From DASZQY01 sp035548515 (GTDB lineage: Bacteria > Pseudomonadota > Alphaproteobacteria > Rhizobiales > Kaistiaceae): DNA of 34,075 nt. The DNA is taken from the NCBI GenBank assembly GCA_035548515.1, contig DASZSW010000024.1, positions 1 through 34,075 on the forward strand. The letters run 5' to 3'. Position numbers and translations under genes: made by a program. The notes beneath the pieces were generated by a model. It did not search any database and was not told the origin of the DNA. It was given only the letters and a program-made list of their open reading frames with translations. This document shows, piece after piece, positions 22,710 through 30,779 of the stretch (position 1 is its first letter; every line of letters starts with the position of its first letter).

Positions 22710-24032
22710 ATGCTCCAGAAGTCGCCCGAAACCGCGCCCATTCAGCCCCAGGCTGGCGCCCCCGACATTAGCGCCGTGCTCGGCAAGGCCGCGCCTGCAC
22801 GCCTCTGGCGCCGGTGGATTGTGCCTGCGTTCGTGGTGGTGGTCGCCGCAGCGGGCGCGTGGGCGTGGTCCGCTTCCCACGGTCGATCGCTATCGGTGAC
22901 GTATCTCGCCGTTCCCGTGGCGCGGGGTGACCTGACGGTCACGGTGACGGCGACGGGTACCGTGCAGCCGACCAACCAGGTCGACATCTCAAGCGAATTG
23001 TCGGGCACCGTCGCGACCGTCGACGCCGACTTCAATGCGCACGTAACGAAGGGCGCAACGCTCGCGACCCTCAACACGGATAACCTCGAGGCGGCGGTAG
23101 CACTGTCGCAGGCGACGCTCGCGGCGCGCCAGGCCGATGTTCAGCAGGCGCAGGCCACGGTCAGCGAGACCGCGGCGGCGTACGCGCGCACGGCGCCATT
23201 GGCGGAGAAGGGCCTTTCCTCGGCGAGTTCGGCCGAGTCGGCCAAGGCGGCGGCCGATCGGGCGCAGGCCGCGCTCGCGTCTTCCAATGCCAACCTCAAG
23301 ATTGCCCAGGCCAATGCGTCCATCGCGCAATCGGACCTTGGCAAGGCGCAGATCGTCTCGCCGATCGACGGCATCGTGCTGTCTCGCGCGGTCGAGCCGG
23401 GGCAGACGGTCGCCTCATCGTTGCAGGCGCCGGTGCTGTTCACCCTCGCCGAGGACCTGACCAAGATGCAGTTGCAGGTCGACATCGACGAAGCCGATGT
23501 CGGCAAGGTCGCGGAGGGCGACAAGGCAAACTTCACGGTGGAAGCGTTCGCCAACCGGCAGTTCCCGGCGACCATCTCCCAGGTGCGCTATTCGCCGGCG
23601 ACGGTGGAAGGCGTTGTCACCTACAAGGCCATCCTCACCGTCGACAACACGGACCTGTTGCTGCGTCCGGGCATGACGGCGACGGCGGAGATCACCGTCG
23701 ATCATGTGACCGATACACTCCTCGTGCCGAACGCGGCGCTGCGCTACTCGCCGCCCGCCGCTCCGGCCGCGGGCGCACAACGCCAGCGCAGTGGCGGCCT
23801 GCTCGGGTTGCTGCTGCCGCAGGGCGGTCCCGGTGGCCCGGGCGGCAGGCAGAGGACGACGGTCACGCCGACCGGCGATACCAGCGAGCGCACGATCTAC
23901 GTGCTGCGCGACAACGCTCCGGTGGCCGTGCATGTAAAGACCGGCGTCACCGACGGGACGCGCACGGCGATCGTGTCCGGCGACCTCAAGGAAGGCGACC
24001 GCGTCATCACCGGGTCGCGAGCGGCGGGCTGA
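22710..24032 (+). CDS. MacA-like periplasmic adaptor (membrane fusion protein) of an ABC efflux system
   Basis: A 440-residue HlyD/RND-type adaptor. A cytoplasmic N-terminus of about 33 residues leads to one membrane anchor (residues 36-53). The split lipoyl domain is seen at TVQPTNQVDISSELSGTV and again at QIVSPIDGIVLSRAVEPGQT, with an Ala/Gln-rich coiled coil of about 80 residues between them. Beta-barrel and membrane-proximal domains follow (LRPGMTATAEITVDHV). Close to the C-terminus there is a Gly/Pro-rich hydrophobic insert of about 25 residues (GGLLGLLLPQGGPGGPGG). It links an inner-membrane pump to an outer-membrane channel, which is not encoded here. The ATPase gene follows after 4 bases. 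Confidence 0.9.
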   Translation: MLQKSPETAPIQPQAGAPDISAVLGKAAPARLWRRWIVPAFVVVVAAAGAWAWSASHGRSLSVTYLAVPVARGDLTVTVTATGTVQPTNQVDISSELSGTVATVDADFNAHVTKGATLATLNTDNLEAAVALSQATLAARQADVQQAQATVSETAAAYARTAPLAEKGLSSASSAESAKAAADRAQAALASSNANLKIAQANASIAQSDLGKAQIVSPIDGIVLSRAVEPGQTVASSLQAPVLFTLAEDLTKMQLQVDIDEADVGKVAEGDKANFTVEAFANRQFPATISQVRYSPATVEGVVTYKAILTVDNTDLLLRPGMTATAEITVDHVTDTLLVPNAALRYSPPAAPAAGAQRQRSGGLLGLLLPQGGPGGPGGRQRTTVTPTGDTSERTIYVLRDNAPVAVHVKTGVTDGTRTAIVSGDLKEGDRVITGSRAAG

Positions 24033-24036
24033 CGCT

Positions 24037-24738
24037 ATGGCCGAGCCGCTCATCCGGTTCCGCGGCGTCACCAAGGTCTACGGCAGCGGCGATGCGGCCG
24101 TGGCCGCGCTGAAGGGCGTCGACCTCAGCATCGATCGCGGCGAGTTTGTCGCCGTGATGGGACCGTCTGGCTCAGGCAAATCGACGGCCATGAACATTCT
24201 CGGCTGTCTCGATACGCCGACGAGTGGCTCGTACGACTTTATGGGCGCGCCGGTCGGCGATCTCAGCCGCGACCAGCAGGCGCTGCTCCGCCGCCATTAT
24301 CTCGGCTTCGTCTTCCAGGGCTTCAACCTGTTGCCGCGCACGTCGGCGCTCGAGAACGTCGAGATGCCGCTGATCTATCGCGGCGTGCCGGCGCATGAAC
24401 GTCGGCGGCTGGCGCTGGCGGCGCTGGAGAAGGTCGGGTTGCAGCATCGCGCCGACCATGACCCCAACGAGCTGTCCGGTGGCCAGCAGCAGCGCGTCGC
24501 CATCGCGCGGGCGATCGCGGCCGAGCCGCAGGTGATGCTCGCCGACGAGCCGACCGGCAATCTCGACACGGCGACGAGCAAGGATGTGATGAACCTGCTG
24601 ACCGAGCTCAACCGGCGCGAAGGCATCACCATCGTGATGGTGACCCACGAGCCTGACATGGCGGCGTACGCGCAGCGCGTCATCCACTTTCTCGACGGGC
24701 ACATCGCCGCCGACGGGCCTCACGAGGAGGCCGCCTGA
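24037..24738 (+). CDS. MacB-like ABC transporter ATP-binding protein
   Basis: A 233-residue ATPase. Walker A GPSGSGKST is at about residues 43-51, the Q-loop in FVFQGFNLLPRTSALENVE, the signature LSGGQQQRVAIARAIA, Walker B VMLADEPTGNLD and the H-loop VMVTHE. The LLPRTSALENVE stretch is typical of the LolD/MacB group. Unlike E. coli MacB, where ATPase and permease are one chain, here they are separate proteins. The stop overlaps the permease start by one base (TGATG at 24736-24740). Substrate is unknown: macrolides, peptides or lipids are all possible. Confidence 0.93.
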   Translation: MAEPLIRFRGVTKVYGSGDAAVAALKGVDLSIDRGEFVAVMGPSGSGKSTAMNILGCLDTPTSGSYDFMGAPVGDLSRDQQALLRRHYLGFVFQGFNLLPRTSALENVEMPLIYRGVPAHERRRLALAALEKVGLQHRADHDPNELSGGQQQRVAIARAIAAEPQVMLADEPTGNLDTATSKDVMNLLTELNRREGITIVMVTHEPDMAAYAQRVIHFLDGHIAADGPHEEAA

Positions 24739-25949
24739 TGCTCTACGAGACGCTGAAGCTGTCGATCCGCACGATCCGGCGAAACGTTCTCCGCTCCATC
24801 CTCACCGTGCTTGGCGTCGTCATCGGTGTCGCGGCGGTGATCGTGATGGTGACGCTCGGGCAGGGGACGAGCGCGCAGGTCACCTCCGATGTGGCCAAGC
24901 TCGGCTCCAACATCCTGATGGTGCGTGCCGGTCAGGCCGGTTTTGGCCCCGCGAGCGCCACCGCCGACAGCCGCAACTTCGACATCAAGGACGTCGAAGC
25001 CGTGGAAAACGAGGTCGCCGGCGTTGCCGTCGCGGCGCCGATGGTGTCGCGCAACCTCACCGCCATCTCCGGCAACATCAACCATGCCCAGCAGGTGATC
25101 GGCACCGACAACCGCTATTTCGTCGCCCGCGACTGGGATGTTTCCTCCGGCCGCACCTTCACCGATGGCGAAATCCAGGCCGGCAGCGCGTCGTGCATTC
25201 TGGGCGCGACCACCAGTCAGGCGTTGTTCCAGGGCAGCGATCCCGTCGGCGAGACGATCCGGCTGCGTTCCATCGCCTGTAAAGTGATCGGCGTTCTGGC
25301 ATCCAAGGGCAACTCGGGCTTCGGGCAGGACCAGGACGACCTGATCGTGATGCCGCTGAAGGCGGTGCAGCGGCGCATCGTCGGCCATCCCGATATCCAG
25401 TTGATGTACGTGTCGGTCGACTCCGCATACAAGACGAGCGACGTACAGGCCGGAATCGAGGATCTTCTGCGCGAGCGGCGGCAGGTGGGCCCGGATGATC
25501 GCGACAACTTCTCCGTCCAGGACATGGCGCAGATCGCGTCGATGCTGACGTCGATCTCAGGCGTGCTCACGGGACTGTTGTCGGCGGTCGCGGGCGTCAG
25601 CCTGCTGGTCGGCGGCATCGGCATCATGAACATCATGCTGGTGTCGGTCACGGAGCGGACGCGCGAGATCGGCATTCGTCTCGCGATCGGCGCACAGGCG
25701 CGTCAGGTCCTGCTGCAGTTTCTGGTCGAGGCGGTCGTGCTGTCGCTGTTCGGAGGCGTGCTCGGCATCGCGCTTGGCCTCGGGCTGGCGGCCATCGGCG
25801 GCCGGTTCCTCTCCGTGCCGTTCATCCTCAATCCGACGATCGTGGCAATCGCGTTCGTCTTCTCAGCGCTGGTCGGTGTGGCGTTCGGTTATTTCCCGGC
25901 GCGGCGCGCAGCGCGGCTCGATCCGATCGAGGCGCTCAGGCACGAGTAG
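24738..25949 (+). CDS. MacB-like ABC transporter permease
   Basis: A 403-residue permease of the FtsX/MacB type. One membrane segment near residues 19-41 is followed by a periplasmic MacB_PCD core domain of about 230 residues and three C-terminal membrane segments. The conserved start of segment 2 reads LLVGGIGIMNIMLVSVTERT, followed by REIGIRLAIGA, the coupling helix typical of MacB. The end is YFPARRAARLDPIEALRHE, also a family mark. Translation is coupled to the ATPase gene. This type of pump is a mechanotransmitter that moves substrates from the periplasm, not across the inner membrane. It converges with the receiver gene, 5 bases apart. Confidence 0.93.
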   Translation: MLYETLKLSIRTIRRNVLRSILTVLGVVIGVAAVIVMVTLGQGTSAQVTSDVAKLGSNILMVRAGQAGFGPASATADSRNFDIKDVEAVENEVAGVAVAAPMVSRNLTAISGNINHAQQVIGTDNRYFVARDWDVSSGRTFTDGEIQAGSASCILGATTSQALFQGSDPVGETIRLRSIACKVIGVLASKGNSGFGQDQDDLIVMPLKAVQRRIVGHPDIQLMYVSVDSAYKTSDVQAGIEDLLRERRQVGPDDRDNFSVQDMAQIASMLTSISGVLTGLLSAVAGVSLLVGGIGIMNIMLVSVTERTREIGIRLAIGAQARQVLLQFLVEAVVLSLFGGVLGIALGLGLAAIGGRFLSVPFILNPTIVAIAFVFSALVGVAFGYFPARRAARLDPIEALRHE

Positions 25950-25954
25950 GCGCC

Positions 25955-26410
25955 TCACGCGGAAGCCGAGGCGTCCTTTGTCTTCGACAGCGCCGACTGC
26001 ATCGCCGTGTACAATTCGCGTGGCGAGTACGGCTTCACCACGGCGCCGCTGAAGCCGGCGGCGCGGGCACGGTTGGTCGCCATCTCGCTGCGGTCGGATG
26101 TGAGCGCGACGACCGGCAATGAGCCGCGGGCGCCCATGGCGCGGATCAACTGCACGGCGACGATCCCGTCCATGTCCGGCATGGAAAGGTCGATGACGAC
26201 CAGATCGACCGGCGTGTCACGGCGAAGCAGCGCCAGCACGGATTCGCCCGTGGGTGTCTGCACCGTGGCGCACCCGAACTGCTGGCATAGGACCGAGGCG
26301 ACCAGGGCCGAGGAGGGCGTGCCGCCGACGATTGCGATGCGCGGGCGCTGCCCGGCCGAGGTCATCAGCGCACCCGATTCCCGAACCGCCAGCCCTTCCG
26401 TCCGCTCCAT
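25955..26410 (-). CDS. Stand-alone response regulator receiver domain with altered acidic pocket
   Basis: A 151-residue protein consisting of one receiver domain and no output domain. The phospho-acceptor is D74 in LVVIDLSMPDMDG, T104 or S105 lies in VALTS, and K126 in VVKPYSP; all three are present. The acidic pair that binds Mg2+ after the first strand (normally Asp-Asp) is replaced by G29-G30 in IAIVGGTPSS. Loss of both acids should weaken metal-dependent phosphorylation. The ATG at 26410 has GAGGGG 5 bases upstream; a TTG at 26428 is a weaker choice. No histidine kinase is adjacent. It may act as an adaptor or sink, or be controlled without phosphorylation. Confidence 0.85.
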   Translation of the reverse strand: MERTEGLAVRESGALMTSAGQRPRIAIVGGTPSSALVASVLCQQFGCATVQTPTGESVLALLRRDTPVDLVVIDLSMPDMDGIVAVQLIRAMGARGSLPVVALTSDRSEMATNRARAAGFSGAVVKPYSPRELYTAMQSALSKTKDASASA

Positions 26411-26498
26411 ACGCGCCCCTCGCGACAACGCCGAGCTTGCAAGTATCCGTGTGCTTGCTTAACGAGCGGCTAAGTCTCCCGCCGCTTTGCCTGCCTCC

Positions 26499-27455
26499 AT
26501 GGATCAGATCACCGCCATCGTCGTTCCCGTCTTCGGCCTTATCGGGCTGGGGTTCGGGGCTGCGTGGACCCGGTTGCTCAGCGACCAGACCGGGGAAGCG
26601 ATCGCAGATTTCGTGTTCACCGTCGCCATTCCGGTGCTGATTTTCCGCGTGGTCGCGACCGCCGATTTTTCGGGCGGGACGCCATGGCTGTTATGGCTGG
26701 ACTACTACATCGGCTTCACCATCGCCTGGATACTCGGCACGTTCGTCATACGGCGCGTGTTCGGACGCGATGCCCGGGCCGGCCTCGTTGCCGGCGTTTC
26801 GTCCGCCTACCCGAATGCGTTGCTCGTCGGCATTCCGCTGGTGATCACCGCGTATGGCGCGGCCGGTGCCGCGGCGGTGTCGTTGCTGATCGCCATACAC
26901 CTGCCCATCATGATGACGGCCAGCGCGATCCTTATCGAGCGCGCGCTGGTCACCGACGGCCTGTCGCCGGATGCCGACGCCTGGAGCACCGCGCGCAGCA
27001 TCGCCTCGGCGCTGATCAAGAATCCGATCGTGCTGGGGCTGTTCGCCGGCACCATCTGGCGCCTCACCGGACTGCCGCTCGGTGGGCCGGCTGGCGACAC
27101 GATCACGCGCCTCGGCGATGTCGCTTCGACGCTGGCCCTGTTCTCCGTCGGTATGAATCTCCGGCGCTATGGCGTCTCGGGCAACGTTCGGGCCGCGCTG
27201 GCGGTGGGCGTCATCAAGCTCGCGATCATGCCGGCGATCGTGTTCGTCATCGTCGCGTTTGTGTTTCACCTGCCGCCGGTGTGGGGCAAGGCCATCGTCA
27301 TCGCCGCGGCCTGCCCGACAGGCGTGAACGCGTACCTGGTGGCGACGCGTTTCAACACCGGCCAGGCGCTTGCCTCGAACGCCATCACGCTGACGACGGC
27401 GATTGCGGTGGTGACTGTCGCGTTCTGGCTGCACCTCGTCGCGGCCTGGCTATAG
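26499..27455 (+). CDS. AEC-family transporter
   Basis: A 318-residue membrane protein of the auxin efflux carrier (AEC) family, related to the bile/arsenite/riboflavin transporter fold. Ten or so membrane segments are predicted. Family marks include GFGAAWTRLL after helix 1, SSAYPNALLVGIPLV in the first half (the Asn-Pro-like crossing region), LIKNPIVLGLFAGTIWRLTG in the middle and AACPTGVNAYLVATRF in the second half. The ATG at 26499 lies 4 codons inside the open frame and gives MDQITAIVVPVFGLI. Bacterial members carry malate, malonate or other small acids; the substrate here is unknown. The last 6 bases overlap the convergent gluQ gene. Confidence 0.9.
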   Translation: MDQITAIVVPVFGLIGLGFGAAWTRLLSDQTGEAIADFVFTVAIPVLIFRVVATADFSGGTPWLLWLDYYIGFTIAWILGTFVIRRVFGRDARAGLVAGVSSAYPNALLVGIPLVITAYGAAGAAAVSLLIAIHLPIMMTASAILIERALVTDGLSPDADAWSTARSIASALIKNPIVLGLFAGTIWRLTGLPLGGPAGDTITRLGDVASTLALFSVGMNLRRYGVSGNVRAALAVGVIKLAIMPAIVFVIVAFVFHLPPVWGKAIVIAAACPTGVNAYLVATRFNTGQALASNAITLTTAIAVVTVAFWLHLVAAWL

Positions 27456-28271
27456 GCCAACCATCGCGCGTACATCCGAGGGTGTCTTGCCGGCCTCGCG
27501 GAGCGACCGGAGCGACGTGTCGCGATCGGACTTGGACAGCTTCCGCCCGTTGGCGTCCAGGATCAGCCGGTGATGATCGTAGACCGGCGAGGGCAGGCCA
27601 AGCAGCCGCTGCAGCAGAACGTGCACCGACGTTGCATGGTAGAGGTCGCGCCCGCGCACGACATGCGTGACGCCCTGCGCGGCATCGTCGACCACGACGG
27701 AGAGATGATACGAGGTCGGCGTTTCTTTGCGGGCGATGATGACGTCGCCCCACGCAGCAGGATCGGCGGCGATGACATCGTTACCCTCTCGCCAGGTCGT
27801 TGGCCCTGCTGCTGCGATGGCGCGATCCATCTGCAGCCGCAGCGCATAGGGCGCGCCCGATGCGATCCGCGCGTCTCCCGCGGCTGGTGACAGGCCGCGG
27901 TCGGTGGCGGGGTAGAGCGGCGCGCCATCGGGGTCGCGGCCGTCGGCAGCCGTGGCAATCTCTGCGCGGGACAGGAAGGCAGGATAAATCAGCCCCATCG
28001 CGGTTAGCCGCGCCAATGCGGCGGCGTATTCGGCCATGTGCTCCGATTGCCGGCGCACCGGTATCTCCCATGTGAGGCCGAGCCAGGCGAGATCCTCGTA
28101 GATCGCGGCCTCGTATTCAGGGCGGCAGCGGATGCCGTCGATGTCCTCGATACGCAACAGGAAGCGGCCGCCCGCGGCCTGGCACAGCGAATAGTCGGTC
28201 AGCGCCGAGTAGGCGTGGCCGAGATGAAGGTAGCCATTCGGCGAGGGGGCGAAGCGAAAGACGGGCTGCAT
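27450..28271 (-). CDS. gluQ: Glutamyl-Q tRNA(Asp) synthetase
   Basis: A 273-residue shortened relative of glutamyl-tRNA synthetase, lacking the anticodon-binding domain. It attaches glutamate to queuosine at position 34 of tRNA-Asp. The HIGH-type motif is HLGH in FAPSPNGYLHLGHAYSAL near the start, and the KMSKS-type motif is KLSKS near the end. The zinc-site segment that in E. coli holds cysteines reads YPAFLSRAEI here, so the zinc knuckle is absent. The start is ATG at 28271 (MQPVFRF), where family similarity begins; the frame is open upstream but overlaps the divergent gene. Confident by length and motifs. Confidence 0.93.
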   Translation of the reverse strand: MQPVFRFAPSPNGYLHLGHAYSALTDYSLCQAAGGRFLLRIEDIDGIRCRPEYEAAIYEDLAWLGLTWEIPVRRQSEHMAEYAAALARLTAMGLIYPAFLSRAEIATAADGRDPDGAPLYPATDRGLSPAAGDARIASGAPYALRLQMDRAIAAAGPTTWREGNDVIAADPAAWGDVIIARKETPTSYHLSVVVDDAAQGVTHVVRGRDLYHATSVHVLLQRLLGLPSPVYDHHRLILDANGRKLSKSDRDTSLRSLREAGKTPSDVRAMVGL

Positions 28272-28335
28272 CCGGCGAGGCGCTTGATCGACAGGGGTCC
28301 ATGCTTTAGCAGCGGATGCGACTAACCGGGAGATC

Positions 28336-28881
28336 ATGGTGTTGTCGAAAGTTGCCGCTGCCCTCCTCGCGCTCTCCGTAACGATGCCTACCGCGGCGCT
28401 GGCGTCGTCAGGGATCATCACCTGCGCGGTCGATTCGTTCGACAAGGATGGCGCTACGGCCAAGCAGCAGCTGACCGTCACCTTCGACGGCAGCGGTGCG
28501 AGCGGCAAGGCGACGTTGCAGTCGCCATGGGGCACGCTGGTCTACGACGACGCTGTCATCACCGGCGACGACACCAACGTCGGCATCATGGTCGGCGGTG
28601 AACGCGACGCGAAGCTACCGGATTTCGCGGGCATGGAAGCCTGCCTGTCTAAGTCGACGCCGGATCAACTCCATGATTTCGCCACGCTGCTCGGTCTCGT
28701 GGCCGACTGCGGGCATGGGCTCGCTTTGGGTAGTGATATGCCGGCGCAGACGCTGTTCGGTTTCGCCGCCAAGGGAAACGACGCGCAGCTGTCGATGTCG
28801 ATCAGCTATTCCCAGGACAGCACGGTGGCTCAGGACTACCTCGAGTTCCGGCAGAGTGCGGCGTGCAAGCGGGTCATGTGA
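28336..28881 (+). CDS. Secreted protein of unknown function
   Basis: A 181-residue protein with a clear signal peptide (MVLSKVAAALLALSVTMP, likely cleaved after ALA at about residue 23). The mature part has four cysteines, in IITCAV, MEACLSK, ADCGHG and the final AACKRVM, that could form two disulfides in the periplasm. The rest is a mix of beta-like segments (QQLTVTFDGSG, GTLVYDDAVITG). I do not recognise the family. Its final codons overlap the start of the glycosylase gene, so the two are likely coupled, although a link in function is not evident. It diverges from gluQ with 64 bases between starts. Confidence 0.75.
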   Translation: MVLSKVAAALLALSVTMPTAALASSGIITCAVDSFDKDGATAKQQLTVTFDGSGASGKATLQSPWGTLVYDDAVITGDDTNVGIMVGGERDAKLPDFAGMEACLSKSTPDQLHDFATLLGLVADCGHGLALGSDMPAQTLFGFAAKGNDAQLSMSISYSQDSTVAQDYLEFRQSAACKRVM

Positions 28882-29522
28882 AGCTCCGCACGATCGAGAC
28901 GCTGGACGACATAGCTGAGGGCCTCGAGTATCTGACGAAGGCCGACCGGCGGCTGAAGGCGGTGGCCAAGGTCGCCGGTGCGTTGCCGCTCCGTCGCCGC
29001 GCCGCCGGCTTCGGTGGGCTGGCGCGGATCATCGTCGGGCAGCAGCTTTCCGTGGCATCCGCCAACGCCATCTGGGCGAAGTTTGAGACCGCGTTTCCAG
29101 AGATGGATGCCAACGCGGTACTGCGCGCCCGCGTGCCGCGGTTTCGGAAGGCTGGCATGTCGGCACCCAAGATCAAGGCGCTGCGGGCGATCGCTGGAGC
29201 CGTGCGTAACGGCCTCAATCTCGACGCCCTGGCACACATGCCGGCGGAGCAGGCCCATGCGCGGCTGACGGAGATCCACGGCATCGGGCCATGGACGGCG
29301 GACATCTACCTGCTGTTCTGCCTCGGCCACCCCGACATCTTCCCGGTTGGCGATCTGGCGCTGCGCAACGCGGTCGGGGATGCATTCGGGATGGAGGGGC
29401 CGCTGGCGCCGGCGCCGCTGTCGGAGATCGCGGCGCGATGGTCGCCATGGCGCAGCGTGGCGGCGACGCTTTTCTGGGCCTATTACGGAGCGCGACGCGC
29501 GCAGAAGATGATGCCGGTGTGA
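28878..29522 (+). CDS. DNA-3-methyladenine glycosylase II (AlkA-type, HhH-GPD)
   Basis: A 214-residue base-excision repair enzyme that removes alkylated purines from DNA. The helix-hairpin-helix is LTEIHGIGPWTA at residues 130-141, and the catalytic aspartate is D159 in FPVGDLAL. The stretch ARIIVGQQLSVASANAI is a family block. It has no iron-sulfur cysteines and lacks the N-terminal domain of E. coli AlkA, so it is the short form. The start is GTG at 28878, overlapping the stop of the upstream gene (GTGA); a GTG five codons earlier is possible. The end overlaps the esterase gene by one base. Confidence 0.92.
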   Translation: MKLRTIETLDDIAEGLEYLTKADRRLKAVAKVAGALPLRRRAAGFGGLARIIVGQQLSVASANAIWAKFETAFPEMDANAVLRARVPRFRKAGMSAPKIKALRAIAGAVRNGLNLDALAHMPAEQAHARLTEIHGIGPWTADIYLLFCLGHPDIFPVGDLALRNAVGDAFGMEGPLAPAPLSEIAARWSPWRSVAATLFWAYYGARRAQKMMPV

Positions 29523-30175
29523 TGAGCGAGATGACGATCGACGGACCACGTATTCATCCCGTCGGGCGGCCGGCGAGATCGCTGGTCGTTCTGCTCCACG
29601 GTTATGGGGCCGACGGCAACGACCTGATCGAGCTCGGCCGCATCTGGTCGGCATCGTTGCCCGACACCGCATTCGTGGCGCCGCACGCGCCTCAGCCGCA
29701 TCCCGAAGCTCCGATCGGACGCCAGTGGTTCCCGCTGGCCGATGTCGATCCGGGAACACTGCGCGAGGGAGTGCTGAGCGCCACGCCGTTGCTGGATACC
29801 TTCCTCGACGCGGAGCTTGCCCGGCACAAGCTGACGGAAGATCGCCTGGCGCTGGTTGGGTTCAGCCAGGGGACGATGCTGGCGTTGCACATCGCGGTGC
29901 GCCGCGCGCGCCAGATGGCGGGTGTGATCGGGTACTCGGGACTGATCCCCGGTCCGGAATTTCTGGCAGCGGAGATGAAGCAGAGGCCGCCGATCCTGCT
30001 AGTCCACGGCGATGCCGACCCGCTCATCCCGTCCTTGGCGTTGTTCGCGGCCACGCGCGTGCTGGGAGATGCTGGGTTCAAGGTCGAATGGCACGTCGAG
30101 CCCGGCCTTGGCCATGGCATCGACGAGAAGGGGCTGGCGCTCGGGCTGGCGTTCCTCAAGCGGGTGCTGGCATAG
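29522..30175 (+). CDS. Phospholipase/carboxylesterase (alpha/beta hydrolase)
   Basis: A 217-residue hydrolase of the acyl-protein-thioesterase-like carboxylesterase family. The triad is S115 in GFSQG (113-117), D166 in HGDADPLIP, and H198 in GLGHGID. The oxyanion strand is VVLLHGYGADGNDL near the start. It has no signal peptide, so it acts in the cytosol on short- or medium-chain esters; the natural substrate is unknown. The start ATG at 29522 overlaps the glycosylase stop (TGATG). A strong hairpin terminator follows its stop within 4 bases. It is the third gene of a coupled trio. Confidence 0.92.
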   Translation: MSEMTIDGPRIHPVGRPARSLVVLLHGYGADGNDLIELGRIWSASLPDTAFVAPHAPQPHPEAPIGRQWFPLADVDPGTLREGVLSATPLLDTFLDAELARHKLTEDRLALVGFSQGTMLALHIAVRRARQMAGVIGYSGLIPGPEFLAAEMKQRPPILLVHGDADPLIPSLALFAATRVLGDAGFKVEWHVEPGLGHGIDEKGLALGLAFLKRVLA

Positions 30176-30178
30176 AGA

Positions 30179-30214
30179 AACGGCCCGCCGAGCGAGCGGC
30201 GGGCCGTTCCTTTT
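30179..30214. terminator. Bidirectional intrinsic terminator
   Basis: A perfect 12-base stem, 30179-30190 with 30197-30208, and a 6-base loop (agcgag) is followed by CCTTTT on the + strand. It begins 3 bases after the esterase stop and lies about 20 bases beyond the end of the convergent SH3 gene. On the - strand the stem is followed by TCTCT, a weaker tail. The structure is unmistakable; efficient stop in the leftward direction is inference. Confidence 0.85.
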
Positions 30215-30226
30215 CACCGGCTGGCG

Positions 30227-30661
30227 TTAGCCGCCGTTGAAGTTGAAGCCAAACGAGAAGCCGCTCGGGCTGTTGTACCAGATGCCGTTGCGGTACCAGC
30301 GACGGCCGTCGTACCAGGCCTGATGCTGATTATCCCAGTACGGCTTCTTGTAGAAGCCGACGCGCGGCGGCAGGCCACGGAACATCGGCTTCGCGTTGGC
30401 GAAGCGGGTCTGAATGTACGAGCCGGAGACGTAGCCCGTACGACCGGCGTACGACACCAGGAACCAGCCGTTCTTCTGCTGACGCGGGTCGTACTGCACC
30501 TGGGCATGAGCCGGCACGGTGATGATCTTCGGCGCGCCAACGTAAGCGTCGGTGCGCATGTTCACCGAACCCGTTGTCCAACCGGTGGCCGCCTGCGCGA
30601 TCGCCGGGATGGCCATCATCGCAGTCGCGACGACGCCAAGGACGAGTTTCTTCATCTTCAT
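30227..30661 (-). CDS. Secreted SH3-domain (SH3b) protein with aromatic tail
   Basis: A 144-residue protein. The signal peptide MKMKKLVLGVVATAMMAIPA is cut after AQA at about residue 24. A bacterial SH3 domain follows (about 30-85), with VNMRTDAYVGAPKIITVP, NGWFLVSYAGRTGYVSGSYI as family marks. The rest is rich in Trp, Tyr and Arg (YWDNQHQAWYDGRRWYRN) and ends in a Gly/Phe/Asn run. SH3b domains in secreted proteins often bind peptidoglycan or other surface polymers, so an envelope role is inferred. The ATG at 30661 has GGAGAG shortly upstream. The gene follows the HtrA-like gene on the same strand with a gap of 118 bases. Confidence 0.85.
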   Translation of the reverse strand: MKMKKLVLGVVATAMMAIPAIAQAATGWTTGSVNMRTDAYVGAPKIITVPAHAQVQYDPRQQKNGWFLVSYAGRTGYVSGSYIQTRFANAKPMFRGLPPRVGFYKKPYWDNQHQAWYDGRRWYRNGIWYNSPSGFSFGFNFNGG

Positions 30662-30779
30662 GGGTCTCTCCATCATGGATGCCCCTCCATGCTGGCGAGA
30701 TAATCAAAATCGCGCTGAATGGTTCCTGAATTTCGCCGCCTTCTTGCCGCCGCAAGCCTGAACCGCTGTTCAGGTTCAC

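Noticed and set aside
30757..30774. Inverted repeat CCTGAA-N6-TTCAGG just after the HtrA-like gene, considered as a terminator
   Set aside because: The stem is short and no run of T follows on the transcribed strand, so a terminator cannot be claimed.
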